From contig NZ_JADEWX010000006.1 in the NCBI RefSeq assembly GCF_015207395.1, forward strand, positions 16,740 through 80,739: a DNA stretch of 64,000 nt, read 5' to 3'. Below are positions 7,690 to 16,320 of this stretch, piece after piece (position 1 is the stretch's first letter; each line of letters begins with the position of its first letter). Source of the DNA: Nodosilinea sp. LEGE 07088. Its GTDB lineage: Bacteria > Cyanobacteriota > Cyanobacteriia > Phormidesmidales > Phormidesmidaceae. The position numbers and the translations under genes are program-made. The notes beneath the pieces are model-generated. The model saw nothing but the letters and a program-made list of their open reading frames with translations. It was not told where the DNA came from and ran no database searches.

Positions 7690-8979
7690 TTGACCATATC
7701 AACAGTCTTTGAAGATTTTATCGGCAAATTATCAATAGGTAACGCTAATACAATAAGTGATAGATACGGAGAAGTAACGGCCTCCTTGAACAAAAAGTTT
7801 CGAGGAACGGATTCAAAGACAGCAAACTCACTGAAAGTAGGCTCGATTGGTCGATATACCGCAATCAATGGAATTTCGGACTTAGACATGCTCTACATTA
7901 TGCCGAAAGGATTATGGAGCGAATATAAAGACGGAAAGCAATATCAGCTTCTATGCGATGCCAAAGACGCTATCAAGGGTAGATATCCTAAAACTAAGGT
8001 TTTCATAGATCGCCTTGTAGTATGCGTTCAATACACGAACTTTTATATTGAAGTTCAGCCAGTGTTTGAGCAGGATGACGAGAGCTTTAAGTATCCTGAT
8101 AGTTACGATGGTGGAATCTGGAAAACAACAAAGCCACGCGAAGAAATTAAGGCAATATCAAGTTCAGATAGTCAGACAAATGGGAATCTTAGAAGACTTT
8201 GCAAAATGGCTAGAGCTTGGAAAAACAAGCATGGCATTGGCATGGGAGGATTGCTAATTGATACATTAGCTTATAACTTTTTGAAGTCAACAGCTTATTA
8301 TGACGACAAGGGTTATGGTTTTTATGATGTAATGAGTCGAGACTTTTTTGAATACTTAATGAATCAACCAAATCAAGATTATTATGCAGCTCTTGGAAGC
8401 AACCAGAGAGTTAGAGTAAAGAAAAAATTTCAGCGAAAAGCTAAAAAAGCGTACGAACTATGCATAAAAGCAATAGAAGCCAGCGAGAAAGATATCGCTT
8501 ATGGCAAGTGGAAAAAGATTTACGGTAGACCTTTCCCAAGTAGACCTATAACCAATATTGACGCCAGTTCTTTTGCTCAGCCTACCTGGAGAAATACAGA
8601 GCAATTTATAGAAGATTTGTTTTCGATTGATATTCGCCATAATATAACAATCGATTGTGATGTATCTCAAGATGGTTTCAGAGAGCATAAACTATCTGAT
8701 TTTCTCAGGAAAAATTTTCGCCTCGCCAGAACCAAAGATCTCAGCTTCTATGTAAAGGAGCATGATATTAATGGGAAATACTCTATTTACTGGAAAGTTC
8801 TTAATCGTGGTGATGAAGCAAGGAGGAGAGATATTGTCAGAGGGCAAATTTTTCCTGACTTAGGATTTGAAAGAAACAAAGAACATACAAATTTTAGGGG
8901 TGAACACATAGTTGAGTGCTACGCCGTCAAAGACAATGTTGTAATAGCAAAAGATAGAATTGACGTACCAATTGAGTAG
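7690..8979 (+). CDS. CD-NTase (SMODS nucleotidyltransferase) with AGS-C sensor domain, CBASS-type
   Basis: A 429-residue cGAS/DncV-like nucleotidyltransferase, predicted to make a cyclic or linear oligonucleotide alarm signal on phage infection. Visible motifs: GSIGRYTA at 51-58 (nucleotide-binding G-S), SDLDML with the metal-binding pair D64 and D66, and YIEVQPVF, placing Glu121 where most members have the third Asp. Residues about 300-429 match the adenylyl/guanylyl-and-SMODS C-terminal sensor fold (YWKVLNRGDEA, then FRGEHIVECYAV and DRIDVPIE at the end). Start is TTG at 7690 with AGAGG about 10 bases upstream. AT-rich codon use and lack of HIP1 set it apart from its surroundings. A membrane-protein gene follows after 4 bp. 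Confidence 0.87.
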   Translation: MTISTVFEDFIGKLSIGNANTISDRYGEVTASLNKKFRGTDSKTANSLKVGSIGRYTAINGISDLDMLYIMPKGLWSEYKDGKQYQLLCDAKDAIKGRYPKTKVFIDRLVVCVQYTNFYIEVQPVFEQDDESFKYPDSYDGGIWKTTKPREEIKAISSSDSQTNGNLRRLCKMARAWKNKHGIGMGGLLIDTLAYNFLKSTAYYDDKGYGFYDVMSRDFFEYLMNQPNQDYYAALGSNQRVRVKKKFQRKAKKAYELCIKAIEASEKDIAYGKWKKIYGRPFPSRPITNIDASSFAQPTWRNTEQFIEDLFSIDIRHNITIDCDVSQDGFREHKLSDFLRKNFRLARTKDLSFYVKEHDINGKYSIYWKVLNRGDEARRRDIVRGQIFPDLGFERNKEHTNFRGEHIVECYAVKDNVVIAKDRIDVPIE

Positions 8980-8983
8980 GTTT

Positions 8984-9604
8984 ATGAGTAAGGATAACGT
9001 TCTGAAGTTAATTGCAGAGACAGCCTATAATGTTGGCTTCGGAGCTAAAAAGCACATGGCAACATTTGATATCGTTGTTAAAGCTCCAGGATTAATAAGA
9101 TTTTTCTCCATAACCGTCGGCATTTATTCTCTTGCTTTTGATGGTCTTTCAAGCAAAACTCTATCTGCATCACTCTTGATTCTTGGCATCATTGGCTTAT
9201 ACATCTCTTTGTATGACTCACAAAAAGATAGATATGAAAAGGTAGGTATAGAACTTATTCAGCTTTTCAATGATCTTAAAAAACTGTACTACTACGCTAA
9301 AGAAGCTGACGATGAAGCTTTGAATGAGATCTTGAAGCAGTTAACGGAGGTTGAGGCTAAATACTATCAGCTAAGTATAAGCAAACAAATTTTGTTCAGC
9401 GACTGGTATACGCACTATAAATTTTTCTGGCAATATCAGATTGATTGGGTGGATGAGCAAAAGCACTTCGGATTATTTAGAGACAAAGTTCCTCTTAGTT
9501 TTTTAGCTACAGTTTTGTTTCTAGTAGTTGCTTTAGCATGGTGGGCATTCATTTCTAAAGCAATACCATTTAGCTATTTTCGGATGTGCGGAGCGCCAGC
9601 TTAA
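8984..9604 (+). CDS. SLATT-domain membrane effector of CBASS
   Basis: A 206-residue protein with two close transmembrane helices (about 36-54 and 57-75), a charged helical middle (SQKDRYEKVGIELIQLFNDL) and a third hydrophobic stretch near the C-terminus (about 172-192). The layout AYNVGFGAKKH, two helices, then a cytosolic coil, fits the SMODS- and SLOG-associating two-TM effector (SLATT) families, which are predicted to form pores when nucleotide binds. ATG 8984 lies 4 bp after the CD-NTase stop, so both come from one transcript. Family assignment is from pattern only; the exact SLATT subfamily is not certain. Confidence 0.75.
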   Translation: MSKDNVLKLIAETAYNVGFGAKKHMATFDIVVKAPGLIRFFSITVGIYSLAFDGLSSKTLSASLLILGIIGLYISLYDSQKDRYEKVGIELIQLFNDLKKLYYYAKEADDEALNEILKQLTEVEAKYYQLSISKQILFSDWYTHYKFFWQYQIDWVDEQKHFGLFRDKVPLSFLATVLFLVVALAWWAFISKAIPFSYFRMCGAPA

Positions 9605-9827
9605 CCCAATTTCCCTGATAGTCTTCTTACTCGACAACCTGCCCTAAACACACAAATTTTCCTATCTATCCATGCGCTACTGCCGCGTTCAAAACCCAGG
9701 AGCTATTTTCCTTTTGCCGTCAATCACTTATAATTGGCAGACTGTACAACCTAGCGCCAAAAGCAGGTAAGTTTCATAAAAAATGTTCGTAAGTAGGGGA
9801 TAAAGGCTGAGCTATACGTCGGAAGAA

Positions 9828-10730
9828 ATGGTGGAACACACAACAATGAAGAGCGAATCAACAACTGCTGATGAATCGTCGCGATTAGTTGAGACAATTG
9901 CATTTGAATTATTTGGTACAGTTCAAACTTTTGAGCGTTGGCGCTTTGATGCCCACATTATTTTCTTCACAGCTACTATAATTTCACTTATAACTACAGG
10001 TTATGTTGTCTATGTGATGACGGTCATTAGCCTTATTTCAGGTGTAACTGCATTTGTGCTACGCCTGCTTGCAAATCGGCATAACTTTTTAGGTCATTCA
10101 CTTCACAGGATTGCAATGCTCGCAAAAGCTTATTCTATGAATAGTGACCAGTTTGATGCGTCATATCTATTCTCAAAAGTTCCAGTGAAAATTCACAAAA
10201 ATTGTGCCCAAAAAGTAAGGTCAGTAAGTGCATCAGGTGAATACACACTACCAAACAGTGGTGACGGAACTTCGCAATTACGTTGGATGATTCAAGAAAA
10301 CGCGTTTTTCAACGCTACTCTATATGCAGCATGTGCAGAGAAAGCTCAGAAAACTCTTTGGTTCATAATCATCCTCGTCTTACTTTGCACGTTTCTTATA
10401 GTACCTCTAGCAGATGGTCAGGGTAAAGACGTTCTACTTCGCGGTGTTCTTGCAATCTTTTCAGTAACAATTTTGTACGATCAAGCTGAACAGTGCGCGA
10501 ATTGGAAGTTCGCTTCCCGGTTAATGCTTGATCTTGAGAATGAGCTTGCTAGGTTTAAAACTGTTCCAGAACATCGAGTTCTGCTTCTCTTCTCCAACTA
10601 TCAAATTGTAATACTTGGAGCACCAGCGATTGAGGAAAAAATATACCAACGGAATCGCGATAAACTGAATTTTGGATGGAAACACCGCGCTGCTGCACTT
10701 CAAAACGATTGGGGGCACAACGATCTATGA
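9828..10730 (+). CDS. Four-TM membrane protein, possible S-4TM-type second effector
   Basis: A 300-residue protein with two N-terminal helices (about 43-80), a soluble stretch with QFDASYLFSK, then IQENAFFNATLYAACAEKAQ leading into two further helices (about 182-200 and 208-225), and a C-terminal cytosolic domain. The four-helix plan and size resemble the SMODS-associating 4TM effector (S-4TM) family, but similarity is weak to my eye. It is AT-rich like the CD-NTase and lies 223 bp downstream on the same strand. ATG 9828 is used; ATG 9846 with GGTGGA upstream is equally possible. Alternatives: an unrelated island passenger or a separate one-gene defence protein. Confidence 0.6.
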   Translation: MVEHTTMKSESTTADESSRLVETIAFELFGTVQTFERWRFDAHIIFFTATIISLITTGYVVYVMTVISLISGVTAFVLRLLANRHNFLGHSLHRIAMLAKAYSMNSDQFDASYLFSKVPVKIHKNCAQKVRSVSASGEYTLPNSGDGTSQLRWMIQENAFFNATLYAACAEKAQKTLWFIIILVLLCTFLIVPLADGQGKDVLLRGVLAIFSVTILYDQAEQCANWKFASRLMLDLENELARFKTVPEHRVLLLFSNYQIVILGAPAIEEKIYQRNRDKLNFGWKHRAAALQNDWGHNDL

Positions 10731-10734
10731 AATT

Positions 10735-10768
10735 AGTGCGATCGCAGATCTCTTATAGGTTGGGTTGA
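10735..10768. repeat. 34-bp direct repeat, left copy (right copy 11153-11186)
   Basis: Begins AGTGCGATCGCAGATCTCTT and ends GGTTGGGTTGA. The copy at 11153-11186 matches at 32 of 34 positions. It starts 5 bp after the last island gene and includes a HIP1 site. Confidence 0.75.
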
Positions 10769-10849
10769 TGGTGGGCAAAAAATTGGATTGGTCGGTGCCA
10801 ATCTATTACCTAGCGTTTATCGCCATTAGTTCTAAAGACCGCAATGAAA

Positions 10850-11059
10850 CTATTCAGAGTCTTTGTCATCGACTTGACCCATACCTACGCCGTCTTGGTC
10901 GCGGCGCTCGTAGGGCATCTGAGGGGTGACAGCAGGATTCGCAATAATTTCTCGGGGGTCTTTGTCGTAGCCGCCCTTATTGACTAGGTCACGGGCGTCG
11001 AAGGTTTCCGCATCAGTGGATTGGGCGTTGTCGGGATCGTTATGTTGATTCTCAGTCAT
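10850..11059 (-). CDS. Small hydrophilic hypothetical protein
   Basis: A 69-residue, very acidic and polar protein (DARDLVNKGGYDKDPREI, then PYERRDQDGVGMGQVDDKDSE). No membrane segment, no cysteine and no known motif. Composition suggests a disordered or stress-related small protein. It lies between the two copies of a 34-bp direct repeat. It could be a chance frame, but the ordered amino-acid composition and normal cyanobacterial codon use favour a real gene. Confidence 0.55.
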   Translation of the reverse strand: MTENQHNDPDNAQSTDAETFDARDLVNKGGYDKDPREIIANPAVTPQMPYERRDQDGVGMGQVDDKDSE

Positions 11060-11152
11060 AAAACCACTTCTTTTACGTCGGCTCCCATGAGCGCTTAACT
11101 ATTAGCGTAAGCAGCAACAGCGATTGCTTCATCCCTCATCCGCTATACATTG

Positions 11153-11210
11153 AGTGCGATCGCAGATCTCTTGTAGGTTAGGTTGACAAAGGAAACCCAA
11201 CAATACAACC
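11153..11210. repeat. Right copy of the 34-bp repeat, within a palindromic cyanobacterial repeat
   Basis: The 34-bp unit (11153-11186) runs into GTAGGTTAGGTTG ... AACCCAACAATACAACCTAC, an imperfect palindrome of the TAGGTTGGGTT type that is widespread in cyanobacterial intergenic DNA. The left copy at 10735 has only the first arm. Confidence 0.65.
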
Positions 11211-11229
11211 TACTAACCGCCTACCACTT

Positions 11230-11601
11230 CTAAGGCGCGGGCGGAATTCGCGCTGTTCTGTGAGACTGAAGCTTATCAGGCAACTTGAAGCAGGGCACCA
11301 TGCCGTCTTTGCTGTCGAGATATAGCTCAGCAGCAGTGAGCAGATCGGCGGCGCAGGTGGCGGGATCAAGGTCGGCAAAGAGATAGGTGGGTTTGCCTGT
11401 GCCTACGTAGGCGATCGCGCAGGCCTTTTCGCAAATGCATAGGCACCCAGTAGTCGCGATCGCCAGCTCACCCTTGCGAGCCCACTGCGAATGTAGCGCC
11501 TCCAGGTGCTTCAGCAAGTGCTCCCCGCCCGTCTCCCCATCGCGCTTCTCTTCATCTGCCGAAAAACCGCAGCTTTTGCAAACAATCAACTGGTCAGGCA
11601 T
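11230..11601 (-). CDS. DUF1636 metal-binding/ferredoxin-like protein
   Basis: A 123-residue protein with cysteines in VCKSCGFS near the N-terminus and CLCICEKAC in the middle, as in DUF1636 proteins, which look like thioredoxin-fold 2Fe-2S ferredoxins. ATG 11601 lies 2 bp after the stop of the siderophore-binding protein gene, so the two are co-transcribed. In cyanobacteria this family is commonly found next to iron or siderophore uptake genes. A role in iron release or sensing after uptake is plausible but not shown. Confidence 0.8.
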   Translation of the reverse strand: MPDQLIVCKSCGFSADEEKRDGETGGEHLLKHLEALHSQWARKGELAIATTGCLCICEKACAIAYVGTGKPTYLFADLDPATCAADLLTAAELYLDSKDGMVPCFKLPDKLQSHRTARIPPAP

Positions 11602-11603
11602 GC

Positions 11604-12620
11604 CTACGATGGCTCCACAAGATATTTGAACAGGTCATCCAGAATGGCATTGGCGGCGATCGGGCCGCTGCCAATCCAATAGCTGGGTACAGCATAGACA
11701 CGCCCAGCCTGCACCGCTTTGAGCTGTTGCCAGAGCGGGTCTTGTCGCAACGTCTCTAGTTTTTGCTGGGCCGTTGCCGTCGCTTCGGGGGTGTTCTCGC
11801 CGGTCCAGAGAAAAATGACATCGCCATCGGCCTGCCCAAGCAGCTCTCGGCTAATGCTGGTTTGAATAGGGTTGTCGAAAAGGGCCGTTGCCTCATCTGC
11901 TCCAATATCCTGAGCTGTCGGGCGGGCCAGCCCCGCATCTTGCAACACGGTGCCCACAAACGAATCGCGCAGGTATAGATTAATGGTGTCAGGATAAATT
12001 CGCACCACCGATACCTCAAGGTCGTTTGGGCGATTGCCCATTTGAACTTTAAAGTCTGCCGTTCTGGCATCGTAATCGGCCATTGTCTGCTGCGCCGCAT
12101 CCGCTTGCCCCAGAGCCGCCGCCATCTGCTGAAACAGCGTTTTCCACTGACCACTGTGCTCAAAGCTAAACATGAGCGTCGGCGCAATTTGAGTAGCCTG
12201 GGCATAGGCCGCCTGATTATTATCAAGCCCCACAATTAGATCGGGCTTGAGTGCCAGCACCTCCTCTAGATTAGGTTCTCCCGTTTGCCCTACGTTCTCG
12301 ACCTGGGCCACTTGCTCAGCCATGTGCTCCATCAAGCCGCCTACGGCTGTAGCAATGGGTGAGAGACCAGATGCGATCGCATACTCAAACGTCACCCCAT
12401 CCAGTGTCACCAACCGCTCATAGGTCTTGGGCACACAGGTCGTTCCAGCTGCATGTTCAACCTCAGTGCAATCCACCGCAGTCTGTTGGCCGATGGTTGA
12501 TTCTCCCCTCTGGCAGGCAACCACTAACCCTAAGGTCACCAGCGCCAAGCAAAAGTTAATTCCCCATTGGTGTAGAACTCGTAAACTCAACTGTCTCACC
12601 TCATCCATGCAGCTTGCCAT
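11604..12620 (-). CDS. Iron-siderophore ABC transporter substrate-binding lipoprotein (FecB-like, module II)
   Basis: A 338-residue periplasmic lipoprotein. The N-terminus has a basic/hydrophobic leader and a lipobox LVVAC, so the mature protein starts at that Cys. The body has the helical-backbone class III binding-protein pattern (YERLVTLDGVTFEYAIASG, then LEEVLALKPDLIVGLD and DVIFLWTGEN). AGGAGAG upstream of ATG 12620 overlaps the end of the TonB receptor gene, indicating one operon: receptor, binding protein, DUF1636. The permease and ATPase subunits are not in the window. Its C-terminal third resembles the partial protein at 3-344. Confidence 0.92.
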   Translation of the reverse strand: MASCMDEVRQLSLRVLHQWGINFCLALVTLGLVVACQRGESTIGQQTAVDCTEVEHAAGTTCVPKTYERLVTLDGVTFEYAIASGLSPIATAVGGLMEHMAEQVAQVENVGQTGEPNLEEVLALKPDLIVGLDNNQAAYAQATQIAPTLMFSFEHSGQWKTLFQQMAAALGQADAAQQTMADYDARTADFKVQMGNRPNDLEVSVVRIYPDTINLYLRDSFVGTVLQDAGLARPTAQDIGADEATALFDNPIQTSISRELLGQADGDVIFLWTGENTPEATATAQQKLETLRQDPLWQQLKAVQAGRVYAVPSYWIGSGPIAANAILDDLFKYLVEPS

Positions 12621-12635
12621 TAACGGTCTACTCTC

Positions 12636-15122
12636 CTAAAACTCGACCCCCACTCGGGCGGACACCGTCAGCGGCGCTCCGGGAGTTACCCCCAAAAACT
12701 GATCCGACGAGGTGAAGTAGCGAGTATTGAAAAGGTTTTCAACATTGAGCTGTGCCCGCCAGTTATTGCGTCGGTAAAACAACGCCGCGTCGGTGCGAAA
12801 ATAGCTAGGCAGAGTAAAGCTGTTATCAGAATTGCCCGCTCGTAAGCTGACATAGTTAAGCCCCAAGCCAAAGCCGAGACCCTCTAAATTGCCCTCCTGA
12901 ATTTCGTAGGTGCTCCACAGACTGAACTGGTTGTCAGGCACGTTGGCCAAACTATTGCCCACCGGAATAGTGTTGTCTCGGCTGACAAATGCATCCAGCG
13001 CGGTGTAGTTGGCAGTGAGGTTCCACCCCGGCAAAATTTCGCCGCCTAGGCCCAGTTCAAAACCTCGGCTCGCCACTTCGCCGGTCTGCACCGTAAACAG
13101 CGGATCATTAGGGTCAGTAGTTTGCACATTCTGACGGCGAATGTCGAATAGGGCCGCCGTAAAGCTCAGGTTCTCGGTAAGGTCACCTTTGACCCCCACT
13201 TCAAACTGTCGCCCCCGTTCGGGGTCAAAGGTGGAGTCGTCGGTGTTGCGGCTCGCCCCAAAGGAAGGCTGAAATGAGGTGGTGTACGACGCATAGAGCG
13301 ACACCGGCTCAATCGGTTGATAGACAATGCCAATTCGAGGCGAAAAGGCGCTGTCTGACTGGCTAAATTCTTCGCGGGGTTGACCAATATCTTGGGTAGT
13401 GCGGAACTGGTCAGCGGCGTCATACCGAATTCCGGCTAGCAGCTTGAGGTTGGGCAAAATTTCAACCTGATCTTGCAGGTAAATGCCCAGGGTTCTAATC
13501 GTGTCATCCCGAAAAAACTCAGGCTCAATGGCGTAGGGAGTGCCGGTGTAGACCGGGTCAAAAATATTGATGGAGTTGTAGGAATTGCTAAATTGAAACT
13601 CGGGCTGCTCCAGCGTATTGCGATATTCAACGCCAAACAGCACCTCATGGTTGAGTGAGCCCGTGCTGAATCGACCCACCACCTCGGCATTAGTAAAAAA
13701 GCGCTGGTAGGTGCCACCCGCAAAGTAGGCTAATCGCCCCAGCTCGCCTGTTGTTTCATCCAGTGAGTCAAACAGCGGGGCATATCGGCGGGGCGAATAT
13801 TGCTGGTATTGAAGGGTATGGCGCAGGGCGAGATTTTCGTTCATCTCGTGGTTGAGGCGATAGCCCAGGTTGAACTGGGTTTGGGAAAATTCGCCAAAAT
13901 CTTCGCCCAAAAAGCGATCGCGCGGCAGATCAATAATGCCATTGGCACCCACCACCAAACCTTCGTCGATGGTTTCGCGATCGCTCGTATACTGCCCGTA
14001 CACATCCAGCGACGTGCTGGGGCCAATATCCCAGGTGATGATCGGCGAAATCAGCAGACGGTTACCATCTACCAAATTGCGAAAGCTATTGAAGTTTTCG
14101 TAGGACAGGTTCAGCCGGTAGCGGAGGGTGCTGTCACTGGTAATTGGCCCCGATAGGTCAACCGCTCCGTCGTAGCTGCTAAAGCTATCGACTCCCGCAG
14201 AAACGTCATAGAGCGGTTCGCTCAGCGGGCGCTTGGGCACCAGGTTAATAATGCCGCCCGGCTCACCCTGGCCAAACAGCACCGAGGCTGGCCCCCGCAG
14301 CACTTCCACTCGCTCGATGTCGTTGGTGCTCAGCGCCCCCAGCGAAAACGCCTCGACCCCATCGCGAAAAATGCCCCCTCGGGTCTCAAAGCCGCGAATG
14401 AGAAAGCCTGGGCCAAAGACGCTCAGCCCCCGCCCGCCGTTTGACGCCACCGAAGCTGCGGTTTCCAAGGCATTGCCCAACTCCCGCGCATCGCGGTCTT
14501 CAATCACCGCCTGAGGTATCACCTGAATGGACTGGGGAATATCGCGCAGGGGCGTTTCGGTGCGGGTGGCCGTGCTAGAGTCGCGCGGCGCGTAGCCCTC
14601 ATCGCCAGCCCCCGTCACCCCAATGCGGATGACTTCCTCCTCCCCGGTCGCCAAGCCTAGGCCAGGCAGAATGCCCAGTATCAGCCCTGCCGCCCCGGTG
14701 CTCACATTCACCGCTGGCGGCCCATCGCTGCCGGTGATTGAAACCCGCACCCGGTTATCCTCCAGGCTGGTGACACTGACTAAGGCAATGCCCTCAGCGG
14801 GGCCAAACTGCTCAAAACTCTCCCCCTCCGGCAGGGCCAGCACCGCATTGGGAATCTCGGCCACCAGCGCATTGCCGACTACCGAGGTGGTGGGGTTCCC
14901 CAGCGCCCCGTCGGCATCCAGTACTAGGCGAATTCCTTGACCGTCGGGTTCTACCCGCACGCCGGTAATCTGCGTTGCCGCCTGGGCCAGATTGAGATCC
15001 GCCGCATGGCTGCTGGGCTGCACCGCCTCCACCAGCGGCAACGCTGTTTCGGCCTGAGCCGCCATGGGCACCAGCGCCAGCCATCCCGCCAACCACACCA
15101 ACCGCTGCAATCGAACTCCCAT
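12636..15122 (-). CDS. AMIN-domain TonB-dependent siderophore receptor (module II)
   Basis: An 828-residue outer-membrane receptor: signal peptide ending near MAAQA, AMIN domain (about 50-155, ITGVRVEPDGQGIRLVLDADG), plug (about 170-320, RTETPLRDIPQSIQVIPQAV, FLIRGFETRGGIFRDG, SVLFGQGEPGGIINLVPKRP) and a 22-strand barrel ending in VGVEF. The plug motifs match the ferrichrome/hydroxamate-type siderophore receptors. ATG 15122 (rather than GTG 15125) follows AGGTGG. It leads the receptor-FecB-DUF1636 operon, with an AraC-like gene upstream on the same strand, as in the module at the left end. Confidence 0.93.
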   Translation of the reverse strand: MGVRLQRLVWLAGWLALVPMAAQAETALPLVEAVQPSSHAADLNLAQAATQITGVRVEPDGQGIRLVLDADGALGNPTTSVVGNALVAEIPNAVLALPEGESFEQFGPAEGIALVSVTSLEDNRVRVSITGSDGPPAVNVSTGAAGLILGILPGLGLATGEEEVIRIGVTGAGDEGYAPRDSSTATRTETPLRDIPQSIQVIPQAVIEDRDARELGNALETAASVASNGGRGLSVFGPGFLIRGFETRGGIFRDGVEAFSLGALSTNDIERVEVLRGPASVLFGQGEPGGIINLVPKRPLSEPLYDVSAGVDSFSSYDGAVDLSGPITSDSTLRYRLNLSYENFNSFRNLVDGNRLLISPIITWDIGPSTSLDVYGQYTSDRETIDEGLVVGANGIIDLPRDRFLGEDFGEFSQTQFNLGYRLNHEMNENLALRHTLQYQQYSPRRYAPLFDSLDETTGELGRLAYFAGGTYQRFFTNAEVVGRFSTGSLNHEVLFGVEYRNTLEQPEFQFSNSYNSINIFDPVYTGTPYAIEPEFFRDDTIRTLGIYLQDQVEILPNLKLLAGIRYDAADQFRTTQDIGQPREEFSQSDSAFSPRIGIVYQPIEPVSLYASYTTSFQPSFGASRNTDDSTFDPERGRQFEVGVKGDLTENLSFTAALFDIRRQNVQTTDPNDPLFTVQTGEVASRGFELGLGGEILPGWNLTANYTALDAFVSRDNTIPVGNSLANVPDNQFSLWSTYEIQEGNLEGLGFGLGLNYVSLRAGNSDNSFTLPSYFRTDAALFYRRNNWRAQLNVENLFNTRYFTSSDQFLGVTPGAPLTVSARVGVEF

Positions 15123-15245
15123 CACACCACCTGTTTAATCGTTGAGAACAAGGCCCTAGCTGCAAATCGCTTCGAGGCAATCAGGAATACTTCTCAATAA
15201 GATACAGGTCGTTGGGAGCCGCTAAAGCGAGGGATGATCCCTAGG

Positions 15246-15279
15246 CGGAGTTTTTGCGATCACATTCCGGAGTTTTTGG
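15246..15279. promoter_or_regulatory. Paired direct repeats, candidate AraC operator (module II)
   Basis: CGGAGTTTTTG occurs at 15246-15256 and 15268-15278, 22 bp apart, between the AraC-like gene and the second TonB receptor gene. Read on the minus strand the second copy contains TCCAAAAAC, the core also paired at 3019-3050 in the first module. Confidence 0.5.
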
Positions 15280-15288
15280 AGCAAGTTG

Positions 15289-15378
15289 GAGAGTGGGCGG
15301 GTAGGAGAGTGGACGAAACTAGTATTGATGAGATAGGGAAATCTCAACCACCCGCCTACCCACCTACCCATCCACCCT
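15289..15378. repeat. Interspersed palindromic element, intergenic copy
   Basis: GTGGGCGGGTAGG at one side and CCGCCTACCCACCTACCC at the other form arms of an imperfect palindrome around GACGAAACTAGTATTGATGA. The same arms and the core GACGAAACTAGT..TGATGAGAT recur, in opposite orientation, inside the ABC exporter gene at 17219-17314. Confidence 0.75.
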
Positions 15379-16320
15379 CTACGCCCTTTTCTCCCGCGCA
15401 TACACCCCCGGATTCACGCCATACTTGCGGCGAAAGGCGGCGGCAAAGTGGCCCCGGCTGGCAAAGCCCACGGCCTCGGCGGCGGCAGTGACGCTGAGAT
15501 CGCCCGATTCGAGCAGCTGGCGCGATCGCTCCATGCGGTGCTCGTGCAGGTAGCCAAACACCGTGGTGCCAAACACCTGGCGAAAGCCCACCTTGAGCTT
15601 GTGGTCATTGATGCCCACGGCCCGCGCCAGCTCAATCAGCGTGGGGGGCTGGGTGATCTGGCGGCGCAGCAGCTTGCTGGCGTAGTGGATGCGCTCTACA
15701 TCGTCGGGTTTGAGGGCTGGTGGGCCAACGTTGCCGGGCGTTGTTTGCAGGTCTTCAATCAACAGCGCCATCAGCTCCCACACTTTGCTCTCCAGGTAGA
15801 GCCGCTGAGTCAGGCCTTGAAACGGACAGCGCAGTATTGCCTGCACCGCCATCTGCATCGCGGCGGTTGGGATGCCCGAGCGCTCCAGATAGTGTTGATC
15901 CGCAGGGCGCAGCAGGTCTGGGAGATCGTCGCCAGATTTCCCGATCCACTGGTGAAAGACGCTGGGGTCGATATGCACGTTGACGCTCACGATGCGCCGC
16001 TGACCGGGCACCCGCCAGACCTCAGCCGGGGCCAACCCGCTGCCAAAGAAATCGTAGCGCTGGCTGCTTTTGCCGCCGCTCTGTACCTGCTCAAAGGTGA
16101 ACTCTAGAGGATGGGTGCGATCGCAATGCTGAATCTCTAAATCGTCGTTGAGCCAAAGGTCTTCGATACCGAGATCGATCCCCTCGCGGAGTGCCACATA
16201 GCGCTGTTGCCCTCGCCCCAAGGTGGCTGGATAAGTCGTTACTTCGCCCTCTGTTGTGGGGGTGCAGGTGGCCTCGTTGAGCCAGTTCGCGTAGTCAGCT
16301 TGGGACAAGGTAATGGGCAT
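15379..16320 (-). CDS. AraC/PchR-family transcriptional regulator (module II)
   Basis: A 313-residue regulator. The C-terminus carries two helix-turn-helix units: PPTLIELARAVGINDHKLKVGF, followed by GDLSVTAAAEAVGFASRGHF and AAAFRRKYGVNPG. The N-terminal part (MPITLSQADYANWL, then TLGRGQQRYVALREGIDLGI) parallels the regulator at 3071-4075 and PchR-type siderophore sensors. Start 16320 is chosen by that homology; the frame extends to 16380 without a ribosome site. Same strand as, and 256 bp upstream of, the TonB receptor operon it probably controls. Confidence 0.88.
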   Translation of the reverse strand: MPITLSQADYANWLNEATCTPTTEGEVTTYPATLGRGQQRYVALREGIDLGIEDLWLNDDLEIQHCDRTHPLEFTFEQVQSGGKSSQRYDFFGSGLAPAEVWRVPGQRRIVSVNVHIDPSVFHQWIGKSGDDLPDLLRPADQHYLERSGIPTAAMQMAVQAILRCPFQGLTQRLYLESKVWELMALLIEDLQTTPGNVGPPALKPDDVERIHYASKLLRRQITQPPTLIELARAVGINDHKLKVGFRQVFGTTVFGYLHEHRMERSRQLLESGDLSVTAAAEAVGFASRGHFAAAFRRKYGVNPGVYAREKRA

